DNA of 64,000 nt from Azohydromonas sediminis (GTDB lineage: Bacteria > Pseudomonadota > Gammaproteobacteria > Burkholderiales > Burkholderiaceae_C): positions 1 through 64,000 of the forward strand of contig NZ_QOAZ01000018.1 in the NCBI RefSeq assembly GCF_003574675.1. Reading direction: 5' to 3'. The translations under genes and the position numbers were made by a program. Positions 20,478-34,629 of this stretch are shown piece by piece (within the stretch, counting starts at the first letter, position 1; every line of letters begins with the position of its first letter). The notes under the pieces are model-generated. The model had not been told where the DNA came from and did not search any database. It was given only the letters and a program-made list of their open reading frames with translations.

Positions 20478-21353
20478 TCAGCGGCGCCGTGCGAGCGCGC
20501 GCTCGAAGAGGCACGCGTCGTCGCGCGCGGCATCGCCATCGGCGCAGGCCTGCGCGAACACCGCGGCCGCGGCGGCGCCGAGCACCGGCTCGGGCCCGAC
20601 GGCGCGTGCGGCGGCCAGCGCCAGCGCCGCATCCTTGGCGAGCAGCGCCGTTGCGGCCCTCGGCGTGTCGTCGCCGGCCAGCGCGCGGCGCAGCCGGTCG
20701 CTGGCGATCCAGCTCTGACTGCTGGACTGCTCGATCACCTCGAGCGTGCGTGCCGCATCGAGCCCGAGCTGCACGGCCAGCGCGAGCGCCTCGGCCGCAC
20801 CGGCGAGGTTGACGGCCGCCAGCAGATTGTTGACGAGCTTCGTGCGCGCACCGTCGCCGGCGCGCGTGCCGACGCGAAACAGCCGCGACGCCATCGTGCG
20901 CAGCAGCGGCTCGTGGCGCGCGAACACGTCGTCGGGGCAGGCCACCATCAGGCTCATCGTGCCGTCGCGCGCGCGCGCCGGGCCGCCCGACATCGGCGCG
21001 TCGATCGCGTCGACACCGCGCGCCTGCAGCGCCGCGGCGATGCGCTCGGTGTCGTCGGGGCCGATCGTCGGGCACAGCAGCACGGCCTGGCCCGGGCGCA
21101 GCGCGTCGGCGGCGCCGCGGGGCCCGAACAGGACGTCGTCGGTCTGGCGCGCGTCGACGACGACGACGATCAGCACGTCGCACGCCGCGGCCAGCGCCGC
21201 GGCGTCGTCGGCCGCCGGCAGCGGTGCGGCCAGCGCGACGCGCTGCGGGTCGACGTCGCGCACCCCCACAGCGTAGCCCTGCGCGGCCAGCCGCTGCGCG
21301 ATCGGCAGCCCCATCAGGCCGATGCCGATCACCCCGATGCGCGGCCGTGCCAT
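20478..21353 (-). CDS. NAD(P)-dependent beta-hydroxyacid dehydrogenase (HIBADH family)
   Basis: A 291-residue oxidoreductase of the 3-hydroxyisobutyrate / tartronate semialdehyde reductase family. The nucleotide-binding motif VIGIGLMGLPIAQRL is at the N-terminus. The substrate-binding motif is DAPMSGGPARARDGTMSLM, and the catalytic Lys is in RTKLVNNLLAAVNL. The specific substrate is not visible. It begins only 4 bp after the rodA stop, so it is probably expressed with the cell-shape genes even though no functional link is known. Confidence 0.88.
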   Translation of the reverse strand: MARPRIGVIGIGLMGLPIAQRLAAQGYAVGVRDVDPQRVALAAPLPAADDAAALAAACDVLIVVVVDARQTDDVLFGPRGAADALRPGQAVLLCPTIGPDDTERIAAALQARGVDAIDAPMSGGPARARDGTMSLMVACPDDVFARHEPLLRTMASRLFRVGTRAGDGARTKLVNNLLAAVNLAGAAEALALAVQLGLDAARTLEVIEQSSSQSWIASDRLRRALAGDDTPRAATALLAKDAALALAAARAVGPEPVLGAAAAAVFAQACADGDAARDDACLFERALARRR

Positions 21354-21357
21354 CGCG

Positions 21358-22524
21358 TCAGCTCTGCATCAGGCGCCGGCTCTTGGCGATCGACAGCAGC
21401 ATGCCCAGGCTCAGTCCGAGCGTGACCATCGCGGTGCCGCCGTAGCTCACGAACGGCAGCGGCACGCCGACCACCGGCAGGATGCCGCTGACCATGCCCA
21501 TGTTGACGAACACGTAGGTGAACAGCATCAGCGAGATCGCGCCGGCCAGCAGGCGCGAGAACACCGTCGGCGCCTCGGCGGCGATCGCCAGGCCGCGCAC
21601 GATCAGGAACGCGAAACCGATCAGCAGCGCGACGACGCCGGCCAGCCCGAACTCCTCGGCCAGCGCGGCGAAGATGAAGTCGCTCGTGCGCTCGGGGATG
21701 AACTCCAGGTGCGTCTGCGTGCCGTTCATGAAGCCCTTGCCCCACAGGCCGCCCGAGCCGATCGCGATCATCCCCTGGATCACGTGGAAGCCCTTGCCCA
21801 GCGGGTCCGACATCGGGTCGAGCAGCGTGCACACGCGGTGCTTCTGGTACTCCTTGAGCACGACCCAGTCGACGCCGGGCTGGCACATCGCGTCGCCGAA
21901 GGCGATCAGCGCGACGACGCCCGCCGCGCCCAGCGCCAGCACGGGCACGATCAGCCGCCACGGCAGCCCGGCGAAGAAGATCACGAACAGCCCCGCCGAC
22001 AGCACCAGCAGCGAGGTGCCGAGGTCGGGCTGCTTGACGATCAGCGCAAACGGCAGCAGCAGCAGCCCTGCGGCGACGGCGAAGTCGGCCGCGCGTAGCT
22101 GGCCCTCGCGTTTGTCGAACCACCACGCCAGCGTCATCGGCAGCGCCAGCTTCATGATCTCGCTGGGCTGGATCACGGCCACGCCGATGTCGAGCCAGCG
22201 CGTCGCGCCCTTCTTCGTGATGCCGAACAGCGCCGTGGCCACCAGCAGCGCGATGCCGAGTGTGTACAGCGGCACCGCGAGCGCCATCAGCCGCTGCGGC
22301 GGCACCTGCGACACCAGCAGCAGCACCGCCAGGCCGAGCAGCATGTTGCGCACGTGGCCCGAGAAGCGCGCCCCGTGGTCGTAGCCGGCCGAGTACATCA
22401 CGACGAGGCCCGCGGCGGCCAGCAGCAGCACCGCCAGCATCAGCCACGCGTCGAAGCCGATCAGCAGCGGGCGCACGCGCTGCCACAGCGACGGGCGCTC
22501 GAAGACGGCGTGCGCCCCGTTCAT
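21358..22524 (-). CDS. rodA: Rod shape-determining protein RodA (SEDS glycosyltransferase)
   Basis: A 388-residue polytopic membrane protein of the SEDS family that polymerises lipid II during cell elongation. Family motifs include TRWLDIGVAVIQPSEIMKLA, VKQPDLGTSLLVLSAG, GLWGKGFMNGTQTHLEFIPE and PFVSYGGTAMVTLGLSLG. The catalytic Asp is probably the one in EFIPERTSDF or the neighbouring family position. Its ATG overlaps the mrdA stop (ATGA), matching the RodA-PBP2 complex in a fixed ratio. Confidence 0.96.
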   Translation of the reverse strand: MNGAHAVFERPSLWQRVRPLLIGFDAWLMLAVLLLAAAGLVVMYSAGYDHGARFSGHVRNMLLGLAVLLLVSQVPPQRLMALAVPLYTLGIALLVATALFGITKKGATRWLDIGVAVIQPSEIMKLALPMTLAWWFDKREGQLRAADFAVAAGLLLLPFALIVKQPDLGTSLLVLSAGLFVIFFAGLPWRLIVPVLALGAAGVVALIAFGDAMCQPGVDWVVLKEYQKHRVCTLLDPMSDPLGKGFHVIQGMIAIGSGGLWGKGFMNGTQTHLEFIPERTSDFIFAALAEEFGLAGVVALLIGFAFLIVRGLAIAAEAPTVFSRLLAGAISLMLFTYVFVNMGMVSGILPVVGVPLPFVSYGGTAMVTLGLSLGMLLSIAKSRRLMQS

Positions 22525-24554
22525 CGGCCCACCCCGGCGCCGGTGGCCTGCATCGCCACGTGCCGCGGCTCGTGCGCGGCCGGCGCCGCCGCCACCGGCG
22601 CCGTCGTCAAGCCGGGCAGCGGCACCTCGTCGGCGCGCCGCGGCGTGCCCACCGGCGCCGTCGAGCGGCCCTCGCGCGTGAGCGCGATGTCTTCCTCGCT
22701 CGGGAAGAGCCCGAGCAGCCAGTAGTCGAACACGCGCCGCGCGATCGGCGCGGCCGCGGCCGCGCCGAAGCCGGCGTTCTCGACGATCACCGCCAGCGCG
22801 ATCGTCGGCGCCTCGAGCGGCGCGAAGGCCACGTACAGCGAGTGGTCGCGCTGGTGCTCGGCCAGCTTGGCAGCGTTGTACTTCTCGTTCTGGCGGATGC
22901 CCACCGCCTGCGCGGTGCCTGTCTTGCCGCCGCTCTTGTACGGTGCGCCGGCGAACACGCGCGTCGACGTGCCTTCCTGCGTCACGCCGTACATCGCGTC
23001 GAGCACGAGCTGCACGTGCGCCGGGTTCAGCGCCAGCGGCGGGCGCGCCGGGCGCTCGACGGGGCGGCGCGTGCCGCTGACGACGTCCTCGATCTCGCGC
23101 ACCAGCCGCGGCTCGAAGCGCTGGCCGCCCGAAGCCAGCGTGGCCATCGCCTGCGCGATCTGCAGCATCGTGAAGCTGTTGTAGCCCTGGCCGATGCCCA
23201 GCGAGATCGTCTCGCCGGCGTACCAGCGCTGCTGCTCGGGGCGCTTGTACGTGCGGCGCTTCCACTGCGTCGACGGCAGCACGCCCGTCACCTCGCCGTG
23301 CAGGTCGATGCCGGTGCGCGCGCCGAAGCCGAACGGCGACAGGTGCTCGTGCATCAGGTCGACGCCCATCTCGTTGGCCAGCGAGTAGTAGTAGACGTTG
23401 CTCGACTTGACGATCGAGCGCCGCATGTCGACCGGGCCGAGCCCGGTGTCGCCGTGGCTGCGGAACAGGTGGCCGCCGAAGTTGAACGTGCCGCCGTCGT
23501 GGATCACGGTGTTCGGCGAGCGCTTGCCGCTGGTCAGCGCGGCCATCGCCATGAACGGCTTGAACGTCGAGCCCGGCGGGTAGGTGCCGCGCAGCGCGCG
23601 GTTGAGCAGCGGCTTGTCGATGCTCTCGTTGAGTTCGCGCCAGCTGTCGTGGTCGATGCCGTCGACGAACAGGTTCGGGTCGAACGTGGGCTTGCTGACG
23701 AAGGCCAGCACCTCGCCGTTGCGCGGGTCGATCGCCACCAGCGCGCCGCGGCGGTCGCCGAACAGCTGCTCGACGAGCCACTGCAGCCGGATGTCGACCG
23801 ACAGCACCAGCGTGTTGCCCGGCGTCGGCGGGTGGCTGCGCAGCTGGCGCACCGCGCGCCCGCCGGCGGTCGTCTCGACCTCGGCGTAGCCGGTGGTGCC
23901 GTGCAGCTCGGCCTCGTAGCTCTGCTCGAGGCCGAGCTTGCCGATGTACTCGGTGCCGCGGTAGTTGGCCTGGGTCTCCTCGTCCCAGTCCTCCATCGCC
24001 TTCTTCTCGGCGGCGTTGATGCGCCCGATGTAGCCGATCATGTGCGAGCCGGTCTCGCCCAGCGGGTAGCTGCGGAACAGCCGCGCGTTGACCTCGACGC
24101 CGGGGAAGCGCCAGCGCTGCGCGGTGAAGCGCGCGACCTCCTCGTCGCTGAGCTTGGTGCGGATCGGGATCGAGTCGAAGCTCTTGCCCTCCTCGCGCAG
24201 CCGCTTGAAGCGGCGGCGGTCGCTCGGGCGGATCTCGACGATCTGCGCCAGCGCGTCGATCGTCGCCTCGACGTCGCTGACCTTCGACGGCGTGATCTCC
24301 AGCGTGTACGCCGAGTAGTTGCTCGCCAGCACGACGCCGTGGCGGTCGACGATCAGCCCGCGGTTGGGCACCACCGGCAGCACGGCGATGCGGTTGGTCT
24401 CGGCGCGTGTGGCCAGCTCGTCGTGCCGGATCACCTGCAGGTAGACCATGCGCGCGGCCAGCAGCGCCAGACCCAGCAGCACGAACGCGGCGGCCGCCAG
24501 AACGCGGCCGCGGAAGCGGTGCAGCTCGAGCTCGACGTTCTTCAGCTCAGCCAT
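22521..24554 (-). CDS. mrdA: Penicillin-binding protein 2
   Basis: A 677-residue monofunctional transpeptidase working with RodA. One N-terminal membrane helix (about 18-40) precedes the pedestal domain and the transpeptidase domain with the three active-site motifs: STFK in PPGSTFKPFMAM, SSN in VKSSNVYYYSL, and KTG in SGGKTGTAQAVG. It extends about 60 residues beyond the usual PBP2 C-terminus with a Pro/Ala-rich tail. A start at 24554 (MAELKNVELELHRF) agrees with homologues. Confidence 0.97.
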   Translation of the reverse strand: MAELKNVELELHRFRGRVLAAAAFVLLGLALLAARMVYLQVIRHDELATRAETNRIAVLPVVPNRGLIVDRHGVVLASNYSAYTLEITPSKVSDVEATIDALAQIVEIRPSDRRRFKRLREEGKSFDSIPIRTKLSDEEVARFTAQRWRFPGVEVNARLFRSYPLGETGSHMIGYIGRINAAEKKAMEDWDEETQANYRGTEYIGKLGLEQSYEAELHGTTGYAEVETTAGGRAVRQLRSHPPTPGNTLVLSVDIRLQWLVEQLFGDRRGALVAIDPRNGEVLAFVSKPTFDPNLFVDGIDHDSWRELNESIDKPLLNRALRGTYPPGSTFKPFMAMAALTSGKRSPNTVIHDGGTFNFGGHLFRSHGDTGLGPVDMRRSIVKSSNVYYYSLANEMGVDLMHEHLSPFGFGARTGIDLHGEVTGVLPSTQWKRRTYKRPEQQRWYAGETISLGIGQGYNSFTMLQIAQAMATLASGGQRFEPRLVREIEDVVSGTRRPVERPARPPLALNPAHVQLVLDAMYGVTQEGTSTRVFAGAPYKSGGKTGTAQAVGIRQNEKYNAAKLAEHQRDHSLYVAFAPLEAPTIALAVIVENAGFGAAAAAPIARRVFDYWLLGLFPSEEDIALTREGRSTAPVGTPRRADEVPLPGLTTAPVAAAPAAHEPRHVAMQATGAGVGR

Positions 24555-24563
24555 CGGACACGG

Positions 24564-25085
24564 TCACAAAGGGCGATTCTCGTCCGGATCGGGCGGACGG
24601 CGCTGCGGCGCGAGCAGCACCCAGGTCGCCAGCGGCCACAGCAGCGCCTGGATCACAGGCGCGGCGAACAGGCTCCAGCCCGGGAACGGCGCGCCGCCGG
24701 CCATGCGCACCAGCAGCGACACCGCGGTGGCTGCGGCGAACAGCGGGATCAGCTGCAGGCTCTGCGACCACAGGCCGAACCACAGCAGCCGGCGGTGGAT
24801 CGTGATCGCGAAGTACGACAGCAGCGTATAGGCCAGCGCGTGCTGGCCGAGCAGCGCGCCTTCGTGCACGTCCATCGCCAGCCCGAGCGCGAAGGCCACG
24901 CCGATGCCCACGCGCCGCGGCTGGTGCACGTTCCAGAACACCAGCGCCAGCGCGAGCAGGTCGGGCATCGCCGCGACGCGACCCACCGGCACCAGGTTCA
25001 GCGCCAGGGCGACGGCCAGCGACAGCGCGATGAACCACGGGTTGACCGGCAGCAGCAGCGCGTCGCCGGTGCGCGGCATGATCAT
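24564..25085 (-). CDS. mreD: Rod shape-determining protein MreD
   Basis: A 173-residue membrane protein with about five helices. Typical MreD features are LPVNPWFIALSLAVALALN and MPDLLALALVFWNVHQPRRV, then GLAMDVHEGALLGQHALAY. It is a part of the elongasome with MreC and PBP2. The order mreC-mreD-mrdA is standard. The ATG at 25085 gives MIMPRTG; ATG 25079 is an equal alternative. A short Arg-rich coding-looking stretch between mreC and mreD is not a separate gene. Confidence 0.93.
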   Translation of the reverse strand: MIMPRTGDALLLPVNPWFIALSLAVALALNLVPVGRVAAMPDLLALALVFWNVHQPRRVGIGVAFALGLAMDVHEGALLGQHALAYTLLSYFAITIHRRLLWFGLWSQSLQLIPLFAAATAVSLLVRMAGGAPFPGWSLFAAPVIQALLWPLATWVLLAPQRRPPDPDENRPL

Positions 25086-25140
25086 GGCGCCGCCTCCTGC
25101 GGGGACGCCCGGCGGGCGATGCGGCGCGCGTCACGGTGGC

Positions 25141-26058
25141 TCATGGCCGCTGCTCCCGCGGCGGCACCTCGTCGCGCTCGGTCGTCGGCGGCCGCTGCGG
25201 CATCTGCACCGTCAGCGGTTCGAGCACCAGCACGTGGCGCACCGTGTCGGGCACCGCGGCCGGCCGCAGCAGCACGCGGGCGAAGCCGCCGTCGGCCTGA
25301 CGCTCGACGCGGGTCACGTGCGCGACCGGCAGGCCACTCGGGTAGACGCCGTCGACGCCCGATGTCAGCAGCGCGTCGCCCTCGGCGACATCGGCGTTGC
25401 CGGGCAGGAAGCGCAGTTCCATCGCGGTGCCGCGCAGCGCGCCGCCGTAGGCCAGGCTGCGCTGCCCGGTGCGCGCGTTGAGCACGGGGATCGCGGCGTC
25501 CTTGTCGACCAGCAGCGTCACCTCGCTCGACAGCGGGTACACGCGCGTGACCTGGCCGACGACGCCTTGCGGCGCGACCACCGGCGCGCCGGCGACGACG
25601 CCGTGCGTCGCGCCGCGGTCGACGAACAGTTTGCGCGAGAACGGGTCGGCCGCCTCGTACAGCACCTCGGCGGCGATCGAGCGCGTCGCCAGCGCCGGGC
25701 GCAGCCCGAGCAGGTCGCGCAACGCCGCGTTCTCGGCCTCGAGGCGGTCGGCGCGCGCGAGCCGCACCGCCTGCGCGGCGAGCTGTTCCTGCGCGTGGCG
25801 CTCGGCCGCCAGCGCGCGGGTCAGCCCGCGCAGGTACTCGCTGCCGCCCACGGCCATCTCCACCGGCACGCGCAGCGCGACCTGCACCGGGTGCAGCACG
25901 GTGGCGATCGCTGCGCGCGCGTGGCGCACGATCTCGAAGCGCGTGTCGGCGACCATCAGGAACACCGCCAGCGACGAGAAGAACACGAGTCGTGTCAGGG
26001 CCGAGGGGCCCTGGCGGAAGAACGGCGGGGGGGTGCGGTCGAGCGTGCCCAGCGGCAT
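25141..26058 (-). CDS. mreC: Rod shape-determining protein MreC
   Basis: A 305-residue bitopic protein: N-terminal cytosolic part, one helix (LVFFSSLAVFLMVADTRFE, about 24-42), a periplasmic coiled coil (about 80-115), then the double beta-barrel MreC core. Family signatures are VDRGATHGVVAGAPVVAPQG, TLLVDKDAAIPVLN and GDALLTSGVDGVYPSGLPV. It activates PBP2. It starts 33 bp after mreB in an uninterrupted shape operon. Confidence 0.95.
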   Translation of the reverse strand: MPLGTLDRTPPPFFRQGPSALTRLVFFSSLAVFLMVADTRFEIVRHARAAIATVLHPVQVALRVPVEMAVGGSEYLRGLTRALAAERHAQEQLAAQAVRLARADRLEAENAALRDLLGLRPALATRSIAAEVLYEAADPFSRKLFVDRGATHGVVAGAPVVAPQGVVGQVTRVYPLSSEVTLLVDKDAAIPVLNARTGQRSLAYGGALRGTAMELRFLPGNADVAEGDALLTSGVDGVYPSGLPVAHVTRVERQADGGFARVLLRPAAVPDTVRHVLVLEPLTVQMPQRPPTTERDEVPPREQRP

Positions 26059-26091
26059 GGTGCGCGGCGCCCCGGCGCCCTTGGCCCGGTG

Positions 26092-30785
<4,694 letters not shown>

Positions 30786-30790
<5 letters not shown>

Positions 30791-30811
30791 GCGCGCGGCC
30801 GCGCGCTCAGC
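30786..30811. terminator. 26-bp perfect palindrome holding both stop codons of convergent genes
   Basis: The sequence from 30786 to 30811 is a perfect palindrome with a left arm GCTGAGCGCGCGG. The gatB stop TGA (30788-30790) and the stop of the convergent DUF4124 gene (complement of 30807-30809) occupy mirror positions. It should act as a strong hairpin in both transcripts, but lacks U tracts. Confidence 0.6.
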
Positions 30812-31538
30812 GCGGCGAGCCGGTCGGGGTGCCGGCGGCCACCGGCACCGTGGTCGAGCGCATCGGCCCCAGCGAGCCGGGCTGGGCGCCGGCCCACAGC
30901 TTGCGCAGCCGCTCGAGCTCGACGTCGTAGACGCCGTTGATGCGGTCGATCTCGGCGCGGTGCGTCGCGATGGCGTTGCGCTGCGCCTGCTGCGCGGCTT
31001 CGTTGGCCTCGATCTTGTGGCGCAGCGTCGCGGGCAGTTCGCGGCCGACGTAGAACTCGGTTTCGGCCACCAGCGGCTCGCGCTCGCGCTGCAGCTCCTG
31101 CAGCCGCTGCTCGCTCGAGCGCAGCGCCAGCCGCACGGCGTCGAGCGCGGCTTCGCGCGCGCGCTGGTGCGCGGCCTCGTCGGGGTAGCGCTGCTTGAGG
31201 TTGCGGTCGCGGCGCACCGCGTCCAGCTGCGCTTGCCGCTGCGCGGCCAGCCGGCGCTCCTCGGCTTCCTTGATGACGAGCTCTTCGGCCGTCAGCGTCG
31301 GCGGCACGATCTGCCGCAGCGAGCCGTCGCGGTTGAGCACGCGCTGTTCGACGCTGCGGCACGCGGGAATCGGGCGATCCGACGTCAGGCGCTGACCGTC
31401 GGGGGTCGTGCAGGTGTAGATCGCGCCGGGCGTCTGCGCGTGCGCGACGCCCGCCAGCCAGCCGGCGAGCAGCCACGCGACGCCGCGGCCGTTGCTGCGC
31501 ACGGCGGGGGTCGGGGCGGTGCTCACGTCAGACTCCAT
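30807..31538 (-). CDS. Exported DUF4124 domain protein with coiled coil
   Basis: A 243-residue protein. A signal peptide ends near AHAQ (about residue 35). The DUF4124 domain follows with [19 protein letters not shown] and a second Cys in PAC, likely one disulfide. Residues about 95-210 are highly charged ([19 protein letters not shown] and [19 protein letters not shown]) and predict a coiled coil. The role is unknown; the location should be periplasm. Start ATG 31538 overlaps the pyrE stop; a GTG at 31526 is an alternative. Confidence 0.75.
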   Translation of the reverse strand: MESDVSTAPTPAVRSNGRGVAWLLAGWLAGVAHAQTPGAIYTCTTPDGQRLTSDRPIPACRSVEQRVLNRDGSLRQIVPPTLTAEELVIKEAEERRLAAQRQAQLDAVRRDRNLKQRYPDEAAHQRAREAALDAVRLALRSSEQRLQELQREREPLVAETEFYVGRELPATLRHKIEANEAAQQAQRNAIATHRAEIDRINGVYDVELERLRKLWAGAQPGSLGPMRSTTVPVAAGTPTGSPR

Positions 31539-32214
31539 AGCGCTCGCGGTACGCCGACACCGCCGCGGCGTGCGCTGCCAGTGCCGCGTCCCGGGTCGTC
31601 GACAGATACTGGAGCAGGTCGCCCAGCGTCGCAATCGCCGTCACGCCCAGTTTCAGTTCCGACGTGACGTATTGCGTGGCCGAATGCGGCAGCTCGCTGC
31701 CGTCGGCGGCGGTGGCGCGCTCCTGGCGGTCGAGCGCGATCGCGACGCCACACGGCGTGGCGCCGGCGGCCTCGATCAGCGCGATCGACTCGCGCACCGA
31801 GGTGCCGGCCGAGATCACGTCGTCGATGATCAGCACGCGCCCGCGCACCGGCGCGCCGACCAGGCTGCCGCCCTCGCCGTGGTCTTTCGCCTCCTTGCGG
31901 TTGTAGGCGAAGGGCTTGTTGTGACCGAGCCGCGCGAGCTCGATCGCCACCGCGGCGGCCAGCGCGATGCCCTTGTAGGCCGGACCGAACAGCAGGTCGA
32001 ACTGCAGCCCGCTATCGATCAGGCGACGTGCATAGAATTGTGCGAGACGGCCCAGCTTGGCGCCGTCGTCGAACAGGCCGGCGTTGAAGAAGTACGGCGA
32101 CAGCCGCCCGGCCTTGGTTCTGAACTCCCCGAAGCGCAACACCCCGGCCTCGACCGCGAACTTCACGAAGTCCTGGGCGAGCGGGTCGGCGGGGGTGGGC
32201 GCTGCGGAGATCAC
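31528..32214 (-). CDS. pyrE: Orotate phosphoribosyltransferase
   Basis: A 228-residue pyrimidine-biosynthesis enzyme converting orotate and PRPP into OMP. Key parts are [20 protein letters not shown] near the N-terminus, [30 protein letters not shown] and the PRPP motif [16 protein letters not shown]. The GTG at 32214 is chosen since it gives a normal length; an ATG at 32253 would run into the divergent xth. Only one base separates its start codon from that of xth. Confidence 0.92.
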   Translation of the reverse strand: MISAAPTPADPLAQDFVKFAVEAGVLRFGEFRTKAGRLSPYFFNAGLFDDGAKLGRLAQFYARRLIDSGLQFDLLFGPAYKGIALAAAVAIELARLGHNKPFAYNRKEAKDHGEGGSLVGAPVRGRVLIIDDVISAGTSVRESIALIEAAGATPCGVAIALDRQERATAADGSELPHSATQYVTSELKLGVTAIATLGDLLQYLSTTRDAALAAHAAAVSAYRERYGV

Positions 32215-32215
32215 G

Positions 32216-33004
32216 GTGGCTTTTCGGCTCGTCACGCTCAACCTGAACGGCATCCGTTCGGCGGCGAGCAAAGGATTCCTCGACTGGGCCGCGCAGGCGG
32301 CTGCGGATTGTATCGGCGTGCAGGAGGTCAAGGCCCAGGCTGCCGATGTGAGCGGCCGCTTCGACCGCATCGGCGATCTTCAGGGGCATTTCCACTTCGC
32401 GCAGAAGAAGGGCTACTCCGGCGTCGGGCTGTACACGCGCCAGGTGCCCAGCGCCGTCGTGACCGGCTTCGGCAGCGACGAGTTCGACGCCGAGGGCCGC
32501 TACGTCGAGGCGCGGTTCGACACCCGCCGGCGCAAGTTCAGCGTCGTCAGCTGCTACTTTCCGAGCGGCTCGAGCGGCCCCGAGCGGCAGGAGGCCAAGT
32601 ACCGCTTCCTCGCGCAGATCGGCCCGCACCTGCGCCGGCTGGCCGCCGAGCGCGAATTCGTGCTGGTGGGCGACGTCAACATCGCGCACAAGGAAATCGA
32701 CCTGAAGAACTGGCGCAGCAACCAGAAGAACAGCGGTTTCCTGCCCGAAGAGCGCGCGTGGCTGACCTCGCTGCTCGAGGGCGACGCGCTCGTCGACGTG
32801 TTCCGGCGCCTGAACCCGCTGCCCGAGCAATACACGTGGTGGAGCAACCGCGGGCAGGCGTGGGCGAAGAACGTCGGCTGGCGGCTCGACTACCACCTCG
32901 CGACGCCGGGCATCGCGGCGCGGGCGCGGCGCGAGCAGATCTACCTCGACCAGCGCTTCTCGGACCACGCGCCGGTGACGATCGATTACGACTTCGATCT
33001 GTGA
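32216..33004 (+). CDS. xth: Exodeoxyribonuclease III (AP endonuclease)
   Basis: A 262-residue repair nuclease of the ExoIII/APE family. Active-site residues are evident: Asn in [12 protein letters not shown], Glu in IGVQEVKAQ, Asp-Asn in [12 protein letters not shown], Asp in WRLDYHLAT and the His in [15 protein letters not shown] 32216 gives [12 protein letters not shown], and the start cannot be much later because the Asn motif is at residue 10. It is divergent from pyrE with abutting start codons, so its promoter must lie inside pyrE. Confidence 0.94.
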   Translation: MAFRLVTLNLNGIRSAASKGFLDWAAQAAADCIGVQEVKAQAADVSGRFDRIGDLQGHFHFAQKKGYSGVGLYTRQVPSAVVTGFGSDEFDAEGRYVEARFDTRRRKFSVVSCYFPSGSSGPERQEAKYRFLAQIGPHLRRLAAEREFVLVGDVNIAHKEIDLKNWRSNQKNSGFLPEERAWLTSLLEGDALVDVFRRLNPLPEQYTWWSNRGQAWAKNVGWRLDYHLATPGIAARARREQIYLDQRFSDHAPVTIDYDFDL

Positions 33005-33026
33005 GGGGTTGGCAAGGCCATGCACT

Positions 33027-33045
33027 AAATGCGACTCATTCGCAT
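33027..33045 (+). promoter_or_regulatory. Fur-like box upstream of a small gene
   Basis: AAATGCGACTCATTCGCAT (33027-33045) contains the inverted repeat ATGCGA-CTCAT-TCGCAT and resembles Fur boxes of betaproteobacteria. It overlaps a -10-like TATAGT (33045-33050), placed about 60 bp upstream of a gene with an AAGGAGA ribosome site. Binding would repress that gene under iron-replete conditions; this is inferred. Confidence 0.6.
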
Positions 33046-33108
33046 ATAGTCGGTGTGCCGGCGCCGCTTGGCGGGGCCGGTGGCGCCAACCCCGCGAAGG
33101 AGATCCGC

Positions 33109-33444
33109 ATGGCCCGACACCGTCCGACCCTCACCCCGCCCGACTGCGGCAGCACCGACGGCAGCGACGACGCGTGCTCGGCGTCGCCGGTCGGCCCGCT
33201 CGAGCCGATCCTCGGCGGCACGCTCGCGCTGCTGACGTTCTACGCCCGCACGCCGCACCTCGCCGCGGCCGACAAGATCGCGCGCAATCTGGCGCTGATC
33301 GCGCGCCACCCGCAGGCCGGCGAGCCGCTGCAGACGGTGTGCGCGCGCCTGTTCGTCGACTGGCTGGGCCCGACCACCACCCACGACGAACCCGCCGAGC
33401 GCCAGTGGCGCACCGTGCACCCGCGACCCGACGCCATGCAGTGA
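33109..33444 (+). CDS. Small hypothetical protein, probably iron-regulated
   Basis: A 111-residue protein I do not recognise. The first 35 residues are polar and low in structure (MARHRPTLTPPDCGSTDGSD), with two Cys. The middle (about 38-85) is predicted helical: GGTLALLTFYARTPHLAAAD, then KIARNLALIARHP, and VCARLFVDWLG. It has no signal peptide and no metal motif beyond scattered Cys and His. A strong AAGGAGA site precedes the ATG, and a Fur-like box lies about 60 bp upstream, so expression probably rises with iron limitation. It stands alone between xth and mnmA. Confidence 0.7.
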   Translation: MARHRPTLTPPDCGSTDGSDDACSASPVGPLEPILGGTLALLTFYARTPHLAAADKIARNLALIARHPQAGEPLQTVCARLFVDWLGPTTTHDEPAERQWRTVHPRPDAMQ

Positions 33445-33466
33445 CGCGCGGCGCGGCGACGTCACC

Positions 33467-34588
33467 TCAGCGCGCGTCGCCGGTGCGCTCGATCACGCCA
33501 CCGCCGAGGCACACGTCGCCGTCGTAGAGCACCGCGCTTTGCCCCGGCGTCACCGCCCACTGCGCCGTGTCGAAGCGCAGCGTGAAGGCGCTGGCGCCGC
33601 CGGGCGTGAACACACAGGCGGCGTCGGCTTGCCGGTACCGCGTCTTCGCAGCATAGCGGCCGGGCGCCGGCGGCACGCCGGCGACCCAGCTCGCGTCGGT
33701 GGCCTCGAGCGCCGTCGACAGCAGCCACGGGTGGTCGTGTCCCTGCACGACGACGAGCCGGTTGCGCTCGAGGTCCTTGCGCGCGACGAACCACGGCGCA
33801 TGCGCCCCGCCGCCGCGCGGCGCGCCGCGTTCCTTGACGCCGCCGATGCCCAGTCCCTGCCGCTGGCCGAGCGTGTAGAAGCTCAGGCCGACGTGGCGGC
33901 CGAGCGTGCGTCCGCGGTCGTCGACGATGTCGCCCGGCGCGTGGCTGAGGTAGCGGTTCAGGAACTCGCGAAACGGCCGCTCGCCGATGAAGCAGATGCC
34001 GGTCGAGTCCTTCTTCGCCGCGTTGGGCAGCCCGATCTCGGCGGCGATGCGGCGCACCTCCACCTTGGTCAGCCCGCCGAGCGGGAACAGCGTCCTGGCC
34101 AGCTGCGCCTGCGTGAGCCGGTGCAGGAAGTAGCTCTGGTCCTTTGCCGGGTCGACGCCCTTGAGCAGTTCGAAGCGCCCGCCCGCTTCGCGCACGCGCG
34201 CGTAGTGGCCGGTGGCGATCTTCTCGGCGCCCAGGCGCAGCGCGTGGTCGAGGAACGCCTTGAACTTGATCTCGGCGTTGCACAGCACGTCGGGGTTCGG
34301 CGTGCGACCGGCCGCGTACTCGCGCAGGAACTCGGCGAACACGTGGTCCTTGTACTCGGCGGCGAAGTTGACGTGCTCGACGTCGATGCCGATCACGTCG
34401 GCCACCGACGCGGCGTCGAGCCAGTCCTGGCGCGACGAGCAGTACTCGCTGTCGTCGTCGTCTTCCCAGTTCTTCATGAACAGGCCGACGACGTCGTAGC
34501 CCTGCTGCTTGAGCAGCCATGCGGCGACGGCCGAATCGACGCCGCCACTGAGGCCGACGACGACGCGCTGCGTGCGGGGGGACGACAT
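33467..34588 (-). CDS. mnmA: tRNA-specific 2-thiouridylase
   Basis: A 373-residue PP-loop enzyme that makes 2-thiouridine at wobble position 34 of Lys, Glu and Gln tRNAs. The ATP-binding loop is [15 protein letters not shown], and the catalytic cysteines are those in [12 protein letters not shown] and [12 protein letters not shown]. The C-terminal beta-barrel ([17 protein letters not shown]) is intact. It is last in a three-gene minus-strand set with a CDGSH protein and a Nudix hydrolase. Confidence 0.97.
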   Translation of the reverse strand: MSSPRTQRVVVGLSGGVDSAVAAWLLKQQGYDVVGLFMKNWEDDDDSEYCSSRQDWLDAASVADVIGIDVEHVNFAAEYKDHVFAEFLREYAAGRTPNPDVLCNAEIKFKAFLDHALRLGAEKIATGHYARVREAGGRFELLKGVDPAKDQSYFLHRLTQAQLARTLFPLGGLTKVEVRRIAAEIGLPNAAKKDSTGICFIGERPFREFLNRYLSHAPGDIVDDRGRTLGRHVGLSFYTLGQRQGLGIGGVKERGAPRGGGAHAPWFVARKDLERNRLVVVQGHDHPWLLSTALEATDASWVAGVPPAPGRYAAKTRYRQADAACVFTPGGASAFTLRFDTAQWAVTPGQSAVLYDGDVCLGGGVIERTGDAR

Positions 34589-34629
34589 CGCGCCCGATTA
34601 TCGGCGGCCGCCGCGCGCCGCCTGCGCGG

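Noticed and set aside
22260-25481. Plus-strand open frame of over 1000 codons opposite rodA, mrdA and mreD
   Set aside because: It is antisense to three well-conserved genes and has low-complexity composition.
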